A stretch of 31,306 bases of DNA from CAYSSG01 sp964433635 (GTDB lineage: Bacteria > Atribacterota > Phoenicimicrobiia > Phoenicimicrobiales > Stramentimicrobiaceae), in assembly GCA_964433635.1 (NCBI GenBank), contig CAYSSG010000023.1:1-31306 (forward strand). The letters run 5' to 3'. This document shows, piece after piece, positions 24,395-31,306 of this stretch (position 1 is the first letter of the stretch; each line of letters opens with the position of its first letter). The notes below the pieces were generated by a model, which ran no database searches, was not told the DNA's origin, and saw only the letters and a list, made by a program, of their open reading frames with translations. The position numbers and the translations under genes were made by a program.

Positions 24395-25399
24395 TTATTT
24401 TCCAATTCGATCTCTCCAGGCTGCGACCCAATCATCCTTGCTTTCACCAGCCAGGATATGATCATAATCAATTAAATTGACTTTATCCAGTGTGAGTGAA
24501 CCTTCTGCTACAGTTGCTTCGGGATTAACCGGAAGACGGCTGTAGTGCTGGAAAAGGTCCTGAGCTTTAACTGTATAACACCAATCTATAAACTGTTTTC
24601 CTAACTCCGGTTCAGGACCTCCTTTGATGAGAGAAAGTCCGCCCACTTCATAGCCGGTTCCTTCTTCGGGAAAGGTCATAACTACCGGATAGCCGGCATT
24701 AATGCCTTTAGCTAAGATGTCATGTGAAAAGCCGATGCCGACAGCCACTTCACCTAAACCGACCATTCCGATGCAGGCTGTTCCGGACTGCGTATATTGA
24801 AAAATGCTGTTTTGATCAAACTTTTCCCACCAATTAAGTGCTTCATCCATACCCAGCATGAATACACGCGTAGCGAAGGTAGTATAAGCAGTTCCGGAGG
24901 TATAGGGATAAGCCATAGCAACATTCTGTTTCAGTTTTGGATTGAGCAAATCGTCCCAGCTCTTTGGAGCTTCCATGTCATTTTCTGCCAGAAAATTGGT
25001 ATTGGTCACAAAACCGATAGCACCGCTGTAGAATCCGGTCCAGGACCAGTCAGCAGCATGAAACAATTCAGTTAATTCAAAATCAGTATTGGGTTTATAT
25101 GGTTCCAGAAGGCCTTTGGAAGCTGCATTAATGTGAGAGGTATTGGATCCTGCATGCCATACGCTGGCTTGGGGATTACTGGACTCGGCTTCTATTCTTG
25201 CTAAGACCTCTCCGGAAGACAGTCTAACCCATTGTACCTCAATTCCGGTCTCTTCCTCAAAGGCTTCAATGTATAATTTAGCCTCTTCAGTATCGAAGGC
25301 AGTATAGATATGCAGTACATTTTTCTGGGCAAGAACATTTCCGGTCAGGCATAAAACAAAAAACATCATCACAAGTGTGAAAGATAGTACTTTTTTCAT
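24395..25399 (-). CDS. ABC transporter substrate-binding protein, FbpA/AfuA-like fold
   Basis: A 334-residue periplasmic binding protein. The signal peptide ends VLAQ near residue 25 with no lipobox. The mature part starts NVLHIYTAFDTEEAKLYIEA, then FEEETGIEVQWVRLSSGEVLARIEAE, and a WDDLLNPKLK block near 141, as in extracellular binding proteins of the iron/thiamine/phosphonate/sugar-phosphate cluster. I do not see the adjacent tyrosine pair that binds iron in FbpA. Ligand is therefore open, and a sugar-type ligand is plausible from context. AAAGGAGG lies close upstream of the ATG. It is the first gene of a four-gene minus-strand operon, with an 18-base palindrome in its leader or promoter. 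Confidence 0.87.
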   Translation of the reverse strand: MKKVLSFTLVMMFFVLCLTGNVLAQKNVLHIYTAFDTEEAKLYIEAFEEETGIEVQWVRLSSGEVLARIEAESSNPQASVWHAGSNTSHINAASKGLLEPYKPNTDFELTELFHAADWSWTGFYSGAIGFVTNTNFLAENDMEAPKSWDDLLNPKLKQNVAMAYPYTSGTAYTTFATRVFMLGMDEALNWWEKFDQNSIFQYTQSGTACIGMVGLGEVAVGIGFSHDILAKGINAGYPVVMTFPEEGTGYEVGGLSLIKGGPEPELGKQFIDWCYTVKAQDLFQHYSRLPVNPEATVAEGSLTLDKVNLIDYDHILAGESKDDWVAAWRDRIGK

Positions 25400-25428
25400 T
25401 GAAAAAACCTCCTTTGGTTTTTCTCACT

Positions 25429-25446
25429 TTAAAAATCGATTTTTAA
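25429..25446. promoter_or_regulatory. 18-bp palindromic operator candidate
   Basis: TTAAAAATCGATTTTTAA is a perfect palindrome with a central CG, the form of LacI-family operators. It lies 30-47 bases before the start codon of the binding-protein gene on the minus strand, where a repressor would block the operon. No regulator gene is seen in the window. Confidence 0.5.
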
Positions 25447-25697
25447 CTGATAAGTCTAATCTATGCAGGTATTCATGAATGAATGACTTTGTTGGTTATT
25501 AAATAATCACCTCCCTGTTTGAATTGTTTGATTTATCAGGAGTATAGAAATAGTGTTGAAAAAATATGGATATGACTGAATATTATTGTGACACAAAATT
25601 GATTTTTTTTCAATGAAAGATAGAATAAAGTATGGCAAGAATAGGAGAAAAATTTTTCTCAGGTAGTGATAAATGTCTCCCGCAGGCCTGTTAATCA

Positions 25698-25706
25698 TGT
25701 TATGAT
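25698..25706 (+). promoter_or_regulatory. candidate extended -10 promoter for CPBP gene
   Basis: TG-T-TATGAT is an extended -10 with one mismatch, 46 bases before the first possible start of the CPBP gene. No clear -35. Confidence 0.4.
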
Positions 25707-25751
25707 GCTATTAAATAGAAACTAAAATGCAGGTTCATATGCGAATAGAAG

Positions 25752-26417
25752 TTGATTCTGATAGAAAAGGGATATTATAAGTTGAGTAATTTCTTATGCA
25801 GGGAATATCAGACAATAAAATTTTTCTTAAAAGATAACTTTGAAGTGATGGTTGTCTTATGCCTGGGTACTTTCTCTCTGGTGATGCAATGGTACAGGCC
25901 TGTCGGACCGAAACTGGCAATCAGTTACCTTTTTTACTATTTTATGTTGCCTGTTCTGGTTATTCTGCTTATTTTGAAAGATAATCCTCTTGACTATGGT
26001 TTGAGAATCGGTGATTGTCGCGTCTGGTTATGCTATGTTATACTTACTGTGATAGTCAGTTTCCCGATTCTGCTTATGAGTTGCAGGTTTTCTTCTCTGA
26101 ACCAATATTATACCTTGCAATTCAACTTTCATGAGTTTTTTATCTCAACAGTACCTGAATTATTTGCCTGGGAATACCTGTTACGAGGGTTTTTGCTCTT
26201 CGGGCTAAAAAAGAAATTTGGTCAAGCCAGTATCATAATCCAGATGGTCCCTTTTGTTCTACTTCATCTGGGAAAACCTGAGGTAGAAACGCTATCCTGT
26301 ATCCTGACTGGATTGTGGTTCGGTTGGATTGCTTATCGGGGAAGATCATTCTGGCCAGCCTTTATCATCCATACATTCATTACCTTTACAGTGAAATATT
26401 TTGTAAATATTACATAA
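25752..26417 (+). CDS. CPBP-family intramembrane protease-like protein (atypical motif)
   Basis: A membrane protein of up to 221 residues with about six helices and the layout of the CPBP (Abi/CAAX type II) family. The first motif, normally EExxxR, reads WEYLLRG with Glu141 and Arg145 but Trp140 in place of the first Glu. The second-motif histidine is probably His172 (LLHLGKPE) and the last one His207 (FIIHTFI). Loss of one of the paired glutamates leaves activity uncertain. The start is unsure: TTG 25752 is the longest, and TTG 25782 after an AAAAGGGA stretch is possible. It stands alone on its own promoter, so its target is unknown. Confidence 0.72.
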   Translation: MILIEKGYYKLSNFLCREYQTIKFFLKDNFEVMVVLCLGTFSLVMQWYRPVGPKLAISYLFYYFMLPVLVILLILKDNPLDYGLRIGDCRVWLCYVILTVIVSFPILLMSCRFSSLNQYYTLQFNFHEFFISTVPELFAWEYLLRGFLLFGLKKKFGQASIIIQMVPFVLLHLGKPEVETLSCILTGLWFGWIAYRGRSFWPAFIIHTFITFTVKYFVNIT

Positions 26418-26505
26418 GATATTTATCTGACTTTGAAACCTAATTCTAGGTAAGCTTGCCGGACCTTGGTATATGATGTTGATTCATACCAGTCCATTCA
26501 AATGT

Positions 26506-26534
26506 TTGAATTACCAGATAGTCCAATGTATAAT
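26506..26534 (+). promoter_or_regulatory. strong sigma-70-type promoter of the amino-acid ABC operon
   Basis: TTGAAT at 26506-26511, a 17-base spacer, and a perfect TATAAT at 26529-26534. Transcription would begin near 26541, leaving a leader of about 120 bases, AT-rich and without a clear riboswitch fold, before the binding-protein start. Confidence 0.72.
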
Positions 26535-26660
26535 TAGAATAAACAATCAGATCATGTTGCAAGAAAAAATTCACTTTTTAGATTTTTTGAAAATTTCAAT
26601 CGATTCATTGCTTTGACCTGTAAAAATAAAGAATTCGAGAAAGAAAGGAGGTGAAAAAAA

Positions 26661-27431
26661 ATGAGAAACAAGGGATTTATAATAACCCTTATGTTTTGTT
26701 TTGCTGTTATATTTTTACTGAGTAGTGTCAATGTGTTTTCCGCTGATGAAAAAGAGTATGTCAATGGTATTGATGCAGATTATCCCCCCTTTGCGTATGT
26801 AGATGAGAAGGGTAATCCAGCTGGTTTCGATGTAGAATGTCTGAATTGGATTGCTGAAGAGATGGATTTTAAAGTTAAACATCAGCCAACCGCCTGGGAT
26901 GGGATCGTTTCTAGCTTATTAGCCAAAAAAATCGATATGATTTATTCTGGTATGTCTATTACTCCAGAGAGATTAGAAAAGGTAAATTTTAGTATTCCTT
27001 ATTGGGAAATTAATCAGGCTCTTTGTGTTCGTCAGGATTCAAACCTGAATATTATTGCTGCTTTAAGTGGTAACTATGTAGTAGGAACCCAAAGAGGATG
27101 TACTGCGGCAATGTGGATAGAAGATAATCTGATTAACACCGGGATTCTGGCAAAAGATAACCTAAAGTTATATGAAGGTTTTTCTCTGGCAGTTAAAGAT
27201 TTAGTTAATGGAAGAGTAGACTCAGCGATGATGGATGATGTTATGGTGGAAGACGCTATCAGGAAAGCGCAGCCAGTAAAAATTGTCGGGATCATTAAGA
27301 CTGGTGAAGCTTATGGTGTTGCAGTTAGAAAAGAAGATGAAGAATTAAAAGAATTACTTGATGAAGGAATAGAAAAGTTAAAGAAATCAGCTATATGGGA
27401 TGAATTGATCATTAAATATTTTTCTGAATAA
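26661..27431 (+). CDS. polar amino-acid ABC transporter substrate-binding protein (family 3)
   Basis: A 256-residue periplasmic binding protein. A signal peptide ends near VFSADE (residue 28) without a lipobox. The mature domain shows DADYPPFAYVDEKGNPAGFDVE, WDGIVSSLLAKKIDMIYSGMSITPERLEKVNFSIPYW and VGTQRGCTAAMW, the usual order of GlnH/HisJ-type proteins. The YPPFAYVDEKG and SGMSITPER blocks contact the ligand in the family. A near-perfect AAAGGAGGTG site precedes the ATG, so it should be highly expressed. A stem-loop follows the stop. The amino acid cannot be named from sequence; histidine is tempting because of hutP nearby, but that is only context. Confidence 0.9.
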   Translation: MRNKGFIITLMFCFAVIFLLSSVNVFSADEKEYVNGIDADYPPFAYVDEKGNPAGFDVECLNWIAEEMDFKVKHQPTAWDGIVSSLLAKKIDMIYSGMSITPERLEKVNFSIPYWEINQALCVRQDSNLNIIAALSGNYVVGTQRGCTAAMWIEDNLINTGILAKDNLKLYEGFSLAVKDLVNGRVDSAMMDDVMVEDAIRKAQPVKIVGIIKTGEAYGVAVRKEDEELKELLDEGIEKLKKSAIWDELIIKYFSE

Positions 27432-27441
27432 AAAATAGAAG

Positions 27442-27477
27442 GAGATCAAGGCATCATGCCAATGATGCTTTGATCTC
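27442..27477 (+). terminator. stem-loop after amino-acid binding-protein gene
   Basis: GAGATCAAGGCATCAT at 27442-27457 and ATGATGCTTTGATCTC at 27462-27477 form a 16-pair stem with one G-U pair and a GCCA loop, 10 bases after the stop. Only a weak T content follows (TAAAATTGTTC), so read-through into the permease genes is likely. It probably stabilises the upstream message or attenuates downstream expression. Confidence 0.75.
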
Positions 27478-27564
27478 TAAAATTGTTCTAACAATAGATA
27501 CATTCTATGCCATTCGTTTATTGTTACCATTTGATCATCAAAGTTAATCAGGTAAAAACAAATT

Positions 27565-28242
27565 ATGATAAGTGAAAATATTCTATTAATTTATCAAACT
27601 TTTCCCTACTTAATGAATGGTTCTTTCATCACTATTGGCTTAGTTGGTGGTGCATTGGGCTTGGGTTTAATCATTGGGATTCCAATGGCTGTGGGGCAGG
27701 TATATGGGAATAAATTTATATCAGGTTTAATTTCTATCTATGTTTGGTTTTTTAGAGGATTGCCTGTTTTAGTCCTTCTTTTTCTTTTTTATTTTGGACT
27801 ATTTACTCTTTTAAACCTTAACCTTTCTGCTTTTAATTCTGCTATCCTGGTTTTAGGCTTAAGAAGCGCTGCTTACCAGTCCCAGATTTTTAGGGGAAGT
27901 ATTCAATCAATCGGTGAGGGACAGATGTTAGCTGCATCATCATTGGGAATGAAGAAATATGATGCGATTATAAGTATTATTTTACCCCAGGCTTTACGGA
28001 TTTCTATACCTGGTTGGTCTAATGAATATACAATTCTGCTAAAGGATTCAGCCATTACCTATGCTATAGGAGTCATGGAAATATTAACCAGGGCAAACTT
28101 CGTTGCTACTCGAACCTACAACCCTATGCCGGTTTTTTTTCTGTGTGCAGTCATTTTTATTGTTTTAACTTATGGTGGGGTAAAGCTGCTTACTCTTCTG
28201 GAAAACAAAGTTAAAATTCCCGGTTATGGAGAGGAGAGGTAA
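27565..28242 (+). CDS. amino-acid ABC transporter permease (first)
   Basis: A 225-residue HisM/GlnP-type permease with about five helices. The region VWFFRGLPVLVLLFLFYFG near 61-79 and the cytoplasmic EAA-like loop AASSLGMKKYDAIISIILPQ near 123-142 are family marks. The ribosome site before the ATG is weak, and the gene stands 133 bases after the binding-protein gene, separated by a hairpin. The second permease at 29026 is a diverged paralogue sharing RGSIQSI, GQM and LPQALR blocks, so the channel is probably a heterodimer. Confidence 0.9.
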   Translation: MISENILLIYQTFPYLMNGSFITIGLVGGALGLGLIIGIPMAVGQVYGNKFISGLISIYVWFFRGLPVLVLLFLFYFGLFTLLNLNLSAFNSAILVLGLRSAAYQSQIFRGSIQSIGEGQMLAASSLGMKKYDAIISIILPQALRISIPGWSNEYTILLKDSAITYAIGVMEILTRANFVATRTYNPMPVFFLCAVIFIVLTYGGVKLLTLLENKVKIPGYGEER

Positions 28243-28245
28243 CAG

Positions 28246-29022
28246 TTGAAAGGGATACAAAAAAATAATGCAGTTGTATTACGTGTAGAAGATATACATA
28301 AAATTTATAGTAAGAATGAAATTTTAAAGGGAGTTTCTTTTGAAATTAATAAAGGTGAAACCAAAGTTATTATTGGTCCTTCAGGAAGCGGGAAAAGTAC
28401 CCTTCTACGTTGTATTAATCAGTTAACCATTCCGGATAAGGGTAAAATCTGGTTAGAAGATGAAGAGGTGACCGGCCATAAGAAGGAAATTAATTTCTTT
28501 CGTCAGAAAATGGGAATGGTTTTTCAGGATTTCAATTTATTTGATCATTTAAATGCCCTGAGAAATGTGGAAATAGCTCTAATTAAGGTAAAAAAGATGG
28601 ATAAAAAAGAAGCCAGAGAGAAGGCAATGTATGAATTAAGAAAAGTTGGCTTAGAACAGAAGGCTGATTTATATCCAACACAACTTTCAGGAGGGCAGAA
28701 ACAGAGAGTATCTATAGCCAGGGCATTAGCCATGGATCCCAAGGTCATGCTTTTTGATGAGCCTACCTCTGCTCTTGATCCCGAACTCATTGGCGAGGTA
28801 TTAGAGGTCATTAAAGATTTAGCAGTAGGAGGGATGACCATGGTAGTGGTTACCCACGAGATGGGTTTTGCCCGTTCAGTAGCGAATGAAATCATATTTA
28901 TTGAAGGTGGGAAAATTATAGACCAGGGTACTCCTCATAAGCTTTTTACTAATCCTGATCATGAGCGAACCAGAAGATTTATTCATAAGATTGCTGAACT
29001 TTACGGAAAGACGGAAAAATAA
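28246..29022 (+). CDS. amino-acid ABC transporter ATPase (GlnQ type)
   Basis: A 258-residue ATPase. Walker A GPSGSGKS at 44-51, MGMVFQDFNLFDHL with the Q-loop Gln, signature LSGGQKQR near 147-154, Walker B VMLFDEPTSALDPEL near 167-181 and the H-loop in VVTHEMGFAR near 200 are intact and match the polar amino-acid class. TTG start after a GAGGAGAGG site at 28231-28239. It sits between the two permease genes. Confidence 0.93.
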   Translation: MKGIQKNNAVVLRVEDIHKIYSKNEILKGVSFEINKGETKVIIGPSGSGKSTLLRCINQLTIPDKGKIWLEDEEVTGHKKEINFFRQKMGMVFQDFNLFDHLNALRNVEIALIKVKKMDKKEAREKAMYELRKVGLEQKADLYPTQLSGGQKQRVSIARALAMDPKVMLFDEPTSALDPELIGEVLEVIKDLAVGGMTMVVVTHEMGFARSVANEIIFIEGGKIIDQGTPHKLFTNPDHERTRRFIHKIAELYGKTEK

Positions 29023-29025
29023 CAA

Positions 29026-29688
29026 ATGAATACCACGACTTTTATTAGAGAAATACTTTTTCCTCCCTTATTAGATGGATTAATAGTTACTCTCAGGTTA
29101 ATCATTTTATCAATTCCCTTTGGGTTTCTCTTTGGTGTATTGATAGCTGTGGGTCGAGTATATGGAAATAAGTTGATTTCTTCATTTTGTATCTTATATA
29201 CATTATTTTTCAGAGGTACGCCTTTATTGGTGCAACTTTTTATCCTTTATTTTGGGCTACCTTCTATTAATATTTTTTTATCTCCTTTTGCAGCAGCTGT
29301 TATAGGTTTTATTCTCTGCAGTGGAGCCTATCATTCGGAATATATTAGAGGATCCATTCAATCCATAAAGAGTGGACAGATGATGGCTGCTGAAGCTTTA
29401 GGGATGACTAAATTACAAGCGATTATGTCTATTATTCTTCCTCAGGCCTTAAGAAGATCCATTCCTGGATGTTCCAATGAAATCATTTATTTAGTAAAAT
29501 ATTCATCCTTGGCTTTTATGGTTACCTGTATAGAATTAACAGGAGCAGGGAAAATTATTGCTTCTCGTTATTTTGAATATACCCTTGTTTTTCTGGTAGT
29601 TGGAGCAATCTATTTATTCATGGTCTCGATAGTGACCAAAGGTCTTAACAGCTTAGAGAAAAAACTGGAAATCCCGGGAATCGGATAG
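29026..29688 (+). CDS. amino-acid ABC transporter permease (second)
   Basis: A 220-residue HisQ/HisM-type permease with about five helices. LFFRGTPLLVQLFILYFGLP near 62-81 and AAEALGMTKLQAIMSIILPQ near 120-139 are the conserved regions. It begins three bases after the ATPase stop with no strong ribosome site, so translation may depend on the upstream gene. It completes a four-gene importer: binding protein, permease, ATPase, permease. Confidence 0.9.
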   Translation: MNTTTFIREILFPPLLDGLIVTLRLIILSIPFGFLFGVLIAVGRVYGNKLISSFCILYTLFFRGTPLLVQLFILYFGLPSINIFLSPFAAAVIGFILCSGAYHSEYIRGSIQSIKSGQMMAAEALGMTKLQAIMSIILPQALRRSIPGCSNEIIYLVKYSSLAFMVTCIELTGAGKIIASRYFEYTLVFLVVGAIYLFMVSIVTKGLNSLEKKLEIPGIG

Positions 29689-29747
29689 AAATGGTTATTG
29701 CCCTTTAACCAATCTCCCTGGACCAAATGTTTATTTCGATATTTTCA

Positions 29748-29777
29748 TTGAGATTTGCTTTAAGAACCTGTTATAAT
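29748..29777 (+). promoter_or_regulatory. promoter of EamA transporter gene
   Basis: TTGAGA at 29748-29753, an 18-base spacer, TG at 29769-29770 and a perfect TATAAT at 29772-29777. Start of transcription near 29784, 29 bases before the ATG. Confidence 0.7.
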
Positions 29778-29812
29778 ACGACCATATTGTTTAAACTGAT
29801 GGACTCATTCAT

Positions 29813-30676
29813 ATGATTTCTGAAAAAGCACTCTATTGTTTCTTAGCTGTATTTTCATCTTCAATGGCTATTTTTTTTAAGAAGATTGCTCTAATAGGTA
29901 ATATCGCTCCTCTAAGATTATTATTACAATTCATGATCATAGCTGCTATTATTTTAACTATAAATCTTCTCCTGTTCCAGAAGAAATATATTACCCAGAT
30001 CAAGAAAATTAATGTTTCTGGATGGAAAATGATCTTCTTAGCAGGATTCTTCTTATTTGCTGCTTACCTGGCCAGTACTTATGGGCTCCGTTTTACTACA
30101 TCTATAAATTATAGTTTTATTATCAGGAGTAGCCTGATCTTTTCTACGGTTTTATCTTTCTTTTTTATGGGCGAAAGAATGTACTGGCAAAAATTATTAT
30201 TAATTGCTAGTTCTTTTATAGGAGTTTATCTGGTAAGTACAGAAGGTAAAATAATCATTCCAAGGGCTGGTGATTTATTTATTCTCATGGGTGCATTCTT
30301 TTTTGCCTCATTTGCCATGGCCCAAAAGATTGTCAATCAAACCATTCCTCCCGAACTCATTAGTTGGGGTGTAATTTCAAGCAGTGCGTTCTATTCTATT
30401 TTAGTAAGTATACTATTTAAAGTGAATATTCTTTCTACGGATAGTTTGTTCATTATATGTATTATAGGTATTTTTGAGGGACTAGTGATTCTTTTTATGA
30501 ATCAAGCCCTTAAAATTACCAGTGTGACCTATTATTACCTGATGACCATGCTCATGCCAGTCATGAATGGATTTCTGGGAATTGTTTTTTTAAATGAGTC
30601 GTTTAAGTCAATACAAATTTTAGGTGGCATTATACTGATAATTAGCGTTATTCTTGCTCAAAGATTAAAATTCTGA
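29813..30676 (+). CDS. EamA-family (drug/metabolite superfamily) transporter
   Basis: A 287-residue membrane protein with ten predicted helices in two five-helix repeats. The first repeat contains ASTYGLRFTTSINYSFIIRS near 83-102 followed by FFMGERMYWQKLLLIASSFI, and the second ends with FLNESFKSIQILGGIILI, both typical EamA endings (E before a helix that closes the repeat). These proteins usually export or exchange metabolites and amino acids. Substrate unknown. It has its own promoter between the amino-acid importer and hutP; an amino-acid exporter role is possible. Confidence 0.88.
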   Translation: MISEKALYCFLAVFSSSMAIFFKKIALIGNIAPLRLLLQFMIIAAIILTINLLLFQKKYITQIKKINVSGWKMIFLAGFFLFAAYLASTYGLRFTTSINYSFIIRSSLIFSTVLSFFFMGERMYWQKLLLIASSFIGVYLVSTEGKIIIPRAGDLFILMGAFFFASFAMAQKIVNQTIPPELISWGVISSSAFYSILVSILFKVNILSTDSLFIICIIGIFEGLVILFMNQALKITSVTYYYLMTMLMPVMNGFLGIVFLNESFKSIQILGGIILIISVILAQRLKF

Positions 30677-30700
30677 GCATTAAATACACTCGATTATTTA

Positions 30701-30729
30701 ATTTACTTTTTAAGTAGTTTAAACTACAA
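30701..30729 (+). promoter_or_regulatory. promoter of hutP
   Basis: TTTACT at 30701-30706, a 17-base spacer and TACAAT at 30724-30729 give a good sigma-70-type promoter 48 bases before the hutP start. Its spacer and -10 are overlapped by a palindrome. Confidence 0.6.
30713..30726. promoter_or_regulatory. 14-bp palindromic operator overlapping the hutP promoter
   Basis: GTAGTTTAAACTAC is a perfect palindrome that fills most of the spacer and covers the first three bases of the -10 element. A protein bound here would prevent polymerase binding. Confidence 0.5.
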
Positions 30730-30777
30730 TAAAATTGTCAGTCAAATCATTTCAAAATAATTAGGAGAATATCCAGC

Positions 30778-31215
30778 TTGGCTAAAATCGGGAAATTAAC
30801 CATCCTACTGTTAATATCATCTGAAGAAGAAGAAAAAGAACTTATAAAAAAGATCGCTCAATTGGGCTATAAATGTTGTATGGGTAAGGCCGGGACAATG
30901 GACAGCAAGGCACTAATCGCCGCGATAGAAACCACAGCAAAAAGAGAAGAAATATTCCCTGCAAATAGTTATAGAGAAGAACATACCTTATACCACACTT
31001 CTTTAAATGCATTAAAAGGTCTTTGCAGAGGGGAAATTGGCATCGGTAACTTTTTAAGAACTATTGGTGTAAAATTTGTGGTTTTGAGAGGGCCACTGGA
31101 TACGACAAAAAAGGATTCAGGTGAATGGATATCCGTAGGCATCTATGGAATGATTGGAGCGCCCATTAAAGGATTTGAGCATGAAGCCATAGGTTTGGAG
31201 ATCAATAACATTTAG
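30778..31215 (+). CDS. hutP: HutP-family RNA-binding antiterminator
   Basis: A 145-residue protein that aligns along its whole length with the HutP I know from Bacillus subtilis: IGKLTILLLISSEEEE, CCMGKAGTMDSKALIAAIET, YREEHTLYHTSLNALKGLCR, FLRTIGVKFVVLRG and IYGMIGAPIKGFEHEAIG. HutP binds L-histidine and Mg2+ and then UAG-rich leader RNA to let transcription pass a terminator in the histidine-utilisation operon. His69, His73 and His134 match the metal-binding histidines 73, 77 and 138 of B. subtilis HutP. TTG start, AGGAG site at 30763-30767. Downstream genes are outside the window, so the target cannot be seen here. Confidence 0.9.
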   Translation: MAKIGKLTILLLISSEEEEKELIKKIAQLGYKCCMGKAGTMDSKALIAAIETTAKREEIFPANSYREEHTLYHTSLNALKGLCRGEIGIGNFLRTIGVKFVVLRGPLDTTKKDSGEWISVGIYGMIGAPIKGFEHEAIGLEINNI

Positions 31216-31257
31216 AAATTTCATTAGATTATCTAAGGTTATTTGTTTTAGAAAATA

Positions 31258-31286
31258 TTTACATAAAGAAAAAATGGTGTTAAAAT
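31258..31286 (+). promoter_or_regulatory. promoter directed out of the window
   Basis: TTTACA at 31258-31263, a 17-base spacer, TG at 31278-31279 and TAAAAT at 31281-31286. It would drive a gene that starts beyond 31306, so hutP is probably not simply co-transcribed with what follows. Confidence 0.55.
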
Positions 31287-31306
31287 TTTCATAAATAATA
31301 AAATAT

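Larger units (their letters stand above)
25400..25751. other. divergent intergenic region with operator-like palindromes
   Basis: About 350 bases between the minus-strand transporter operon and the plus-strand CPBP gene. It holds an 18-base palindrome (25429-25446), a shorter one ATTCATGAAT (25471-25480), and an extended -10 element for the CPBP gene. I found no convincing -35/-10 pair for the minus-strand operon and no gene. Confidence 0.5.

Noticed and set aside
24395..25399. Ferric iron-binding protein
   Set aside because: The fold class fits, but no adjacent tyrosine pair is visible and the operon context is sugar-like; left as ligand unknown.
31216..31257. HutP-binding UAG-repeat leader just after hutP
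   Set aside because: Only two scattered TAG triplets and no terminator hairpin are visible before the window ends.

Overview
The window reads as a piece of a low-GC, anaerobic, fermentative bacterial genome. Enzymes are ferredoxin-linked, acyl-CoA energy is conserved by kinases and ligases, and many starts are TTG or GTG behind strong GGAGG sites. All three solute-binding proteins have ordinary signal peptides without a lipobox cysteine, which argues for a periplasm and a diderm cell. A HutP homologue and the gene content point to Firmicutes-like or Atribacterota-like lineages. This placement is inference; no rRNA or marker gene is present. A run of 100 N at 9290-9389 marks an assembly gap.

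Layout. (1) 1-3.8 kb, + strand: the tail of a small membrane protein, a sodium:solute symporter, a translationally coupled one-helix protein, then butyrate kinase and phosphate butyryltransferase. (2) 3.9-4.7 kb: a decayed stretch with an intact orphan ferredoxin, a frameshifted and truncated korA copy, and a DUF1667 gene without its 5' end. (3) 4.7-11.7 kb: sucCD, a complete korDAB and partial korC, an assembly gap, an aminotransferase and a LarA-like (lactate racemase family) protein. Read together, regions 1 and 3 look like an amino-acid or 2-oxoacid fermentation module: transamination, ferredoxin-linked oxidation to acyl-CoA, then ATP formation by an acyl-CoA ligase and/or Ptb-Buk. (4) 12.3-15.4 kb: a tripartite tricarboxylate transporter, tctCBA. 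(5) 15.8-20.6 kb: nagB-nagA, a CDF metal exporter, an inosose isomerase-like TIM barrel and a PfkB sugar kinase.

(6) 20.7-25.4 kb, - strand: a binding protein, fused double permease and ATPase of the FbpABC/AfuABC type, coupled to a hydroxypyruvate isomerase-like TIM barrel; the latter hints at a sugar or sugar-phosphate substrate. (7) 25.7-31.3 kb, + strand: a CPBP-family membrane protein, a polar amino-acid ABC transporter with two different permeases, an EamA exporter, and a HutP-family regulator with its own promoter. A second promoter points out of the window.

A recurring regulatory pattern is a strong stem-loop directly after each of the three binding-protein genes and before the membrane-component genes. 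One of these is a perfect 42-bp palindrome. No CRISPR array, tRNA, rRNA, insertion sequence or phage gene was seen. The most unusual items are the decayed second kor locus, the binding-protein hairpins, the LarA-like/TTT neighbourhood, the TIM-barrel-coupled FbpABC-like transporter, and HutP behind a palindromic operator.
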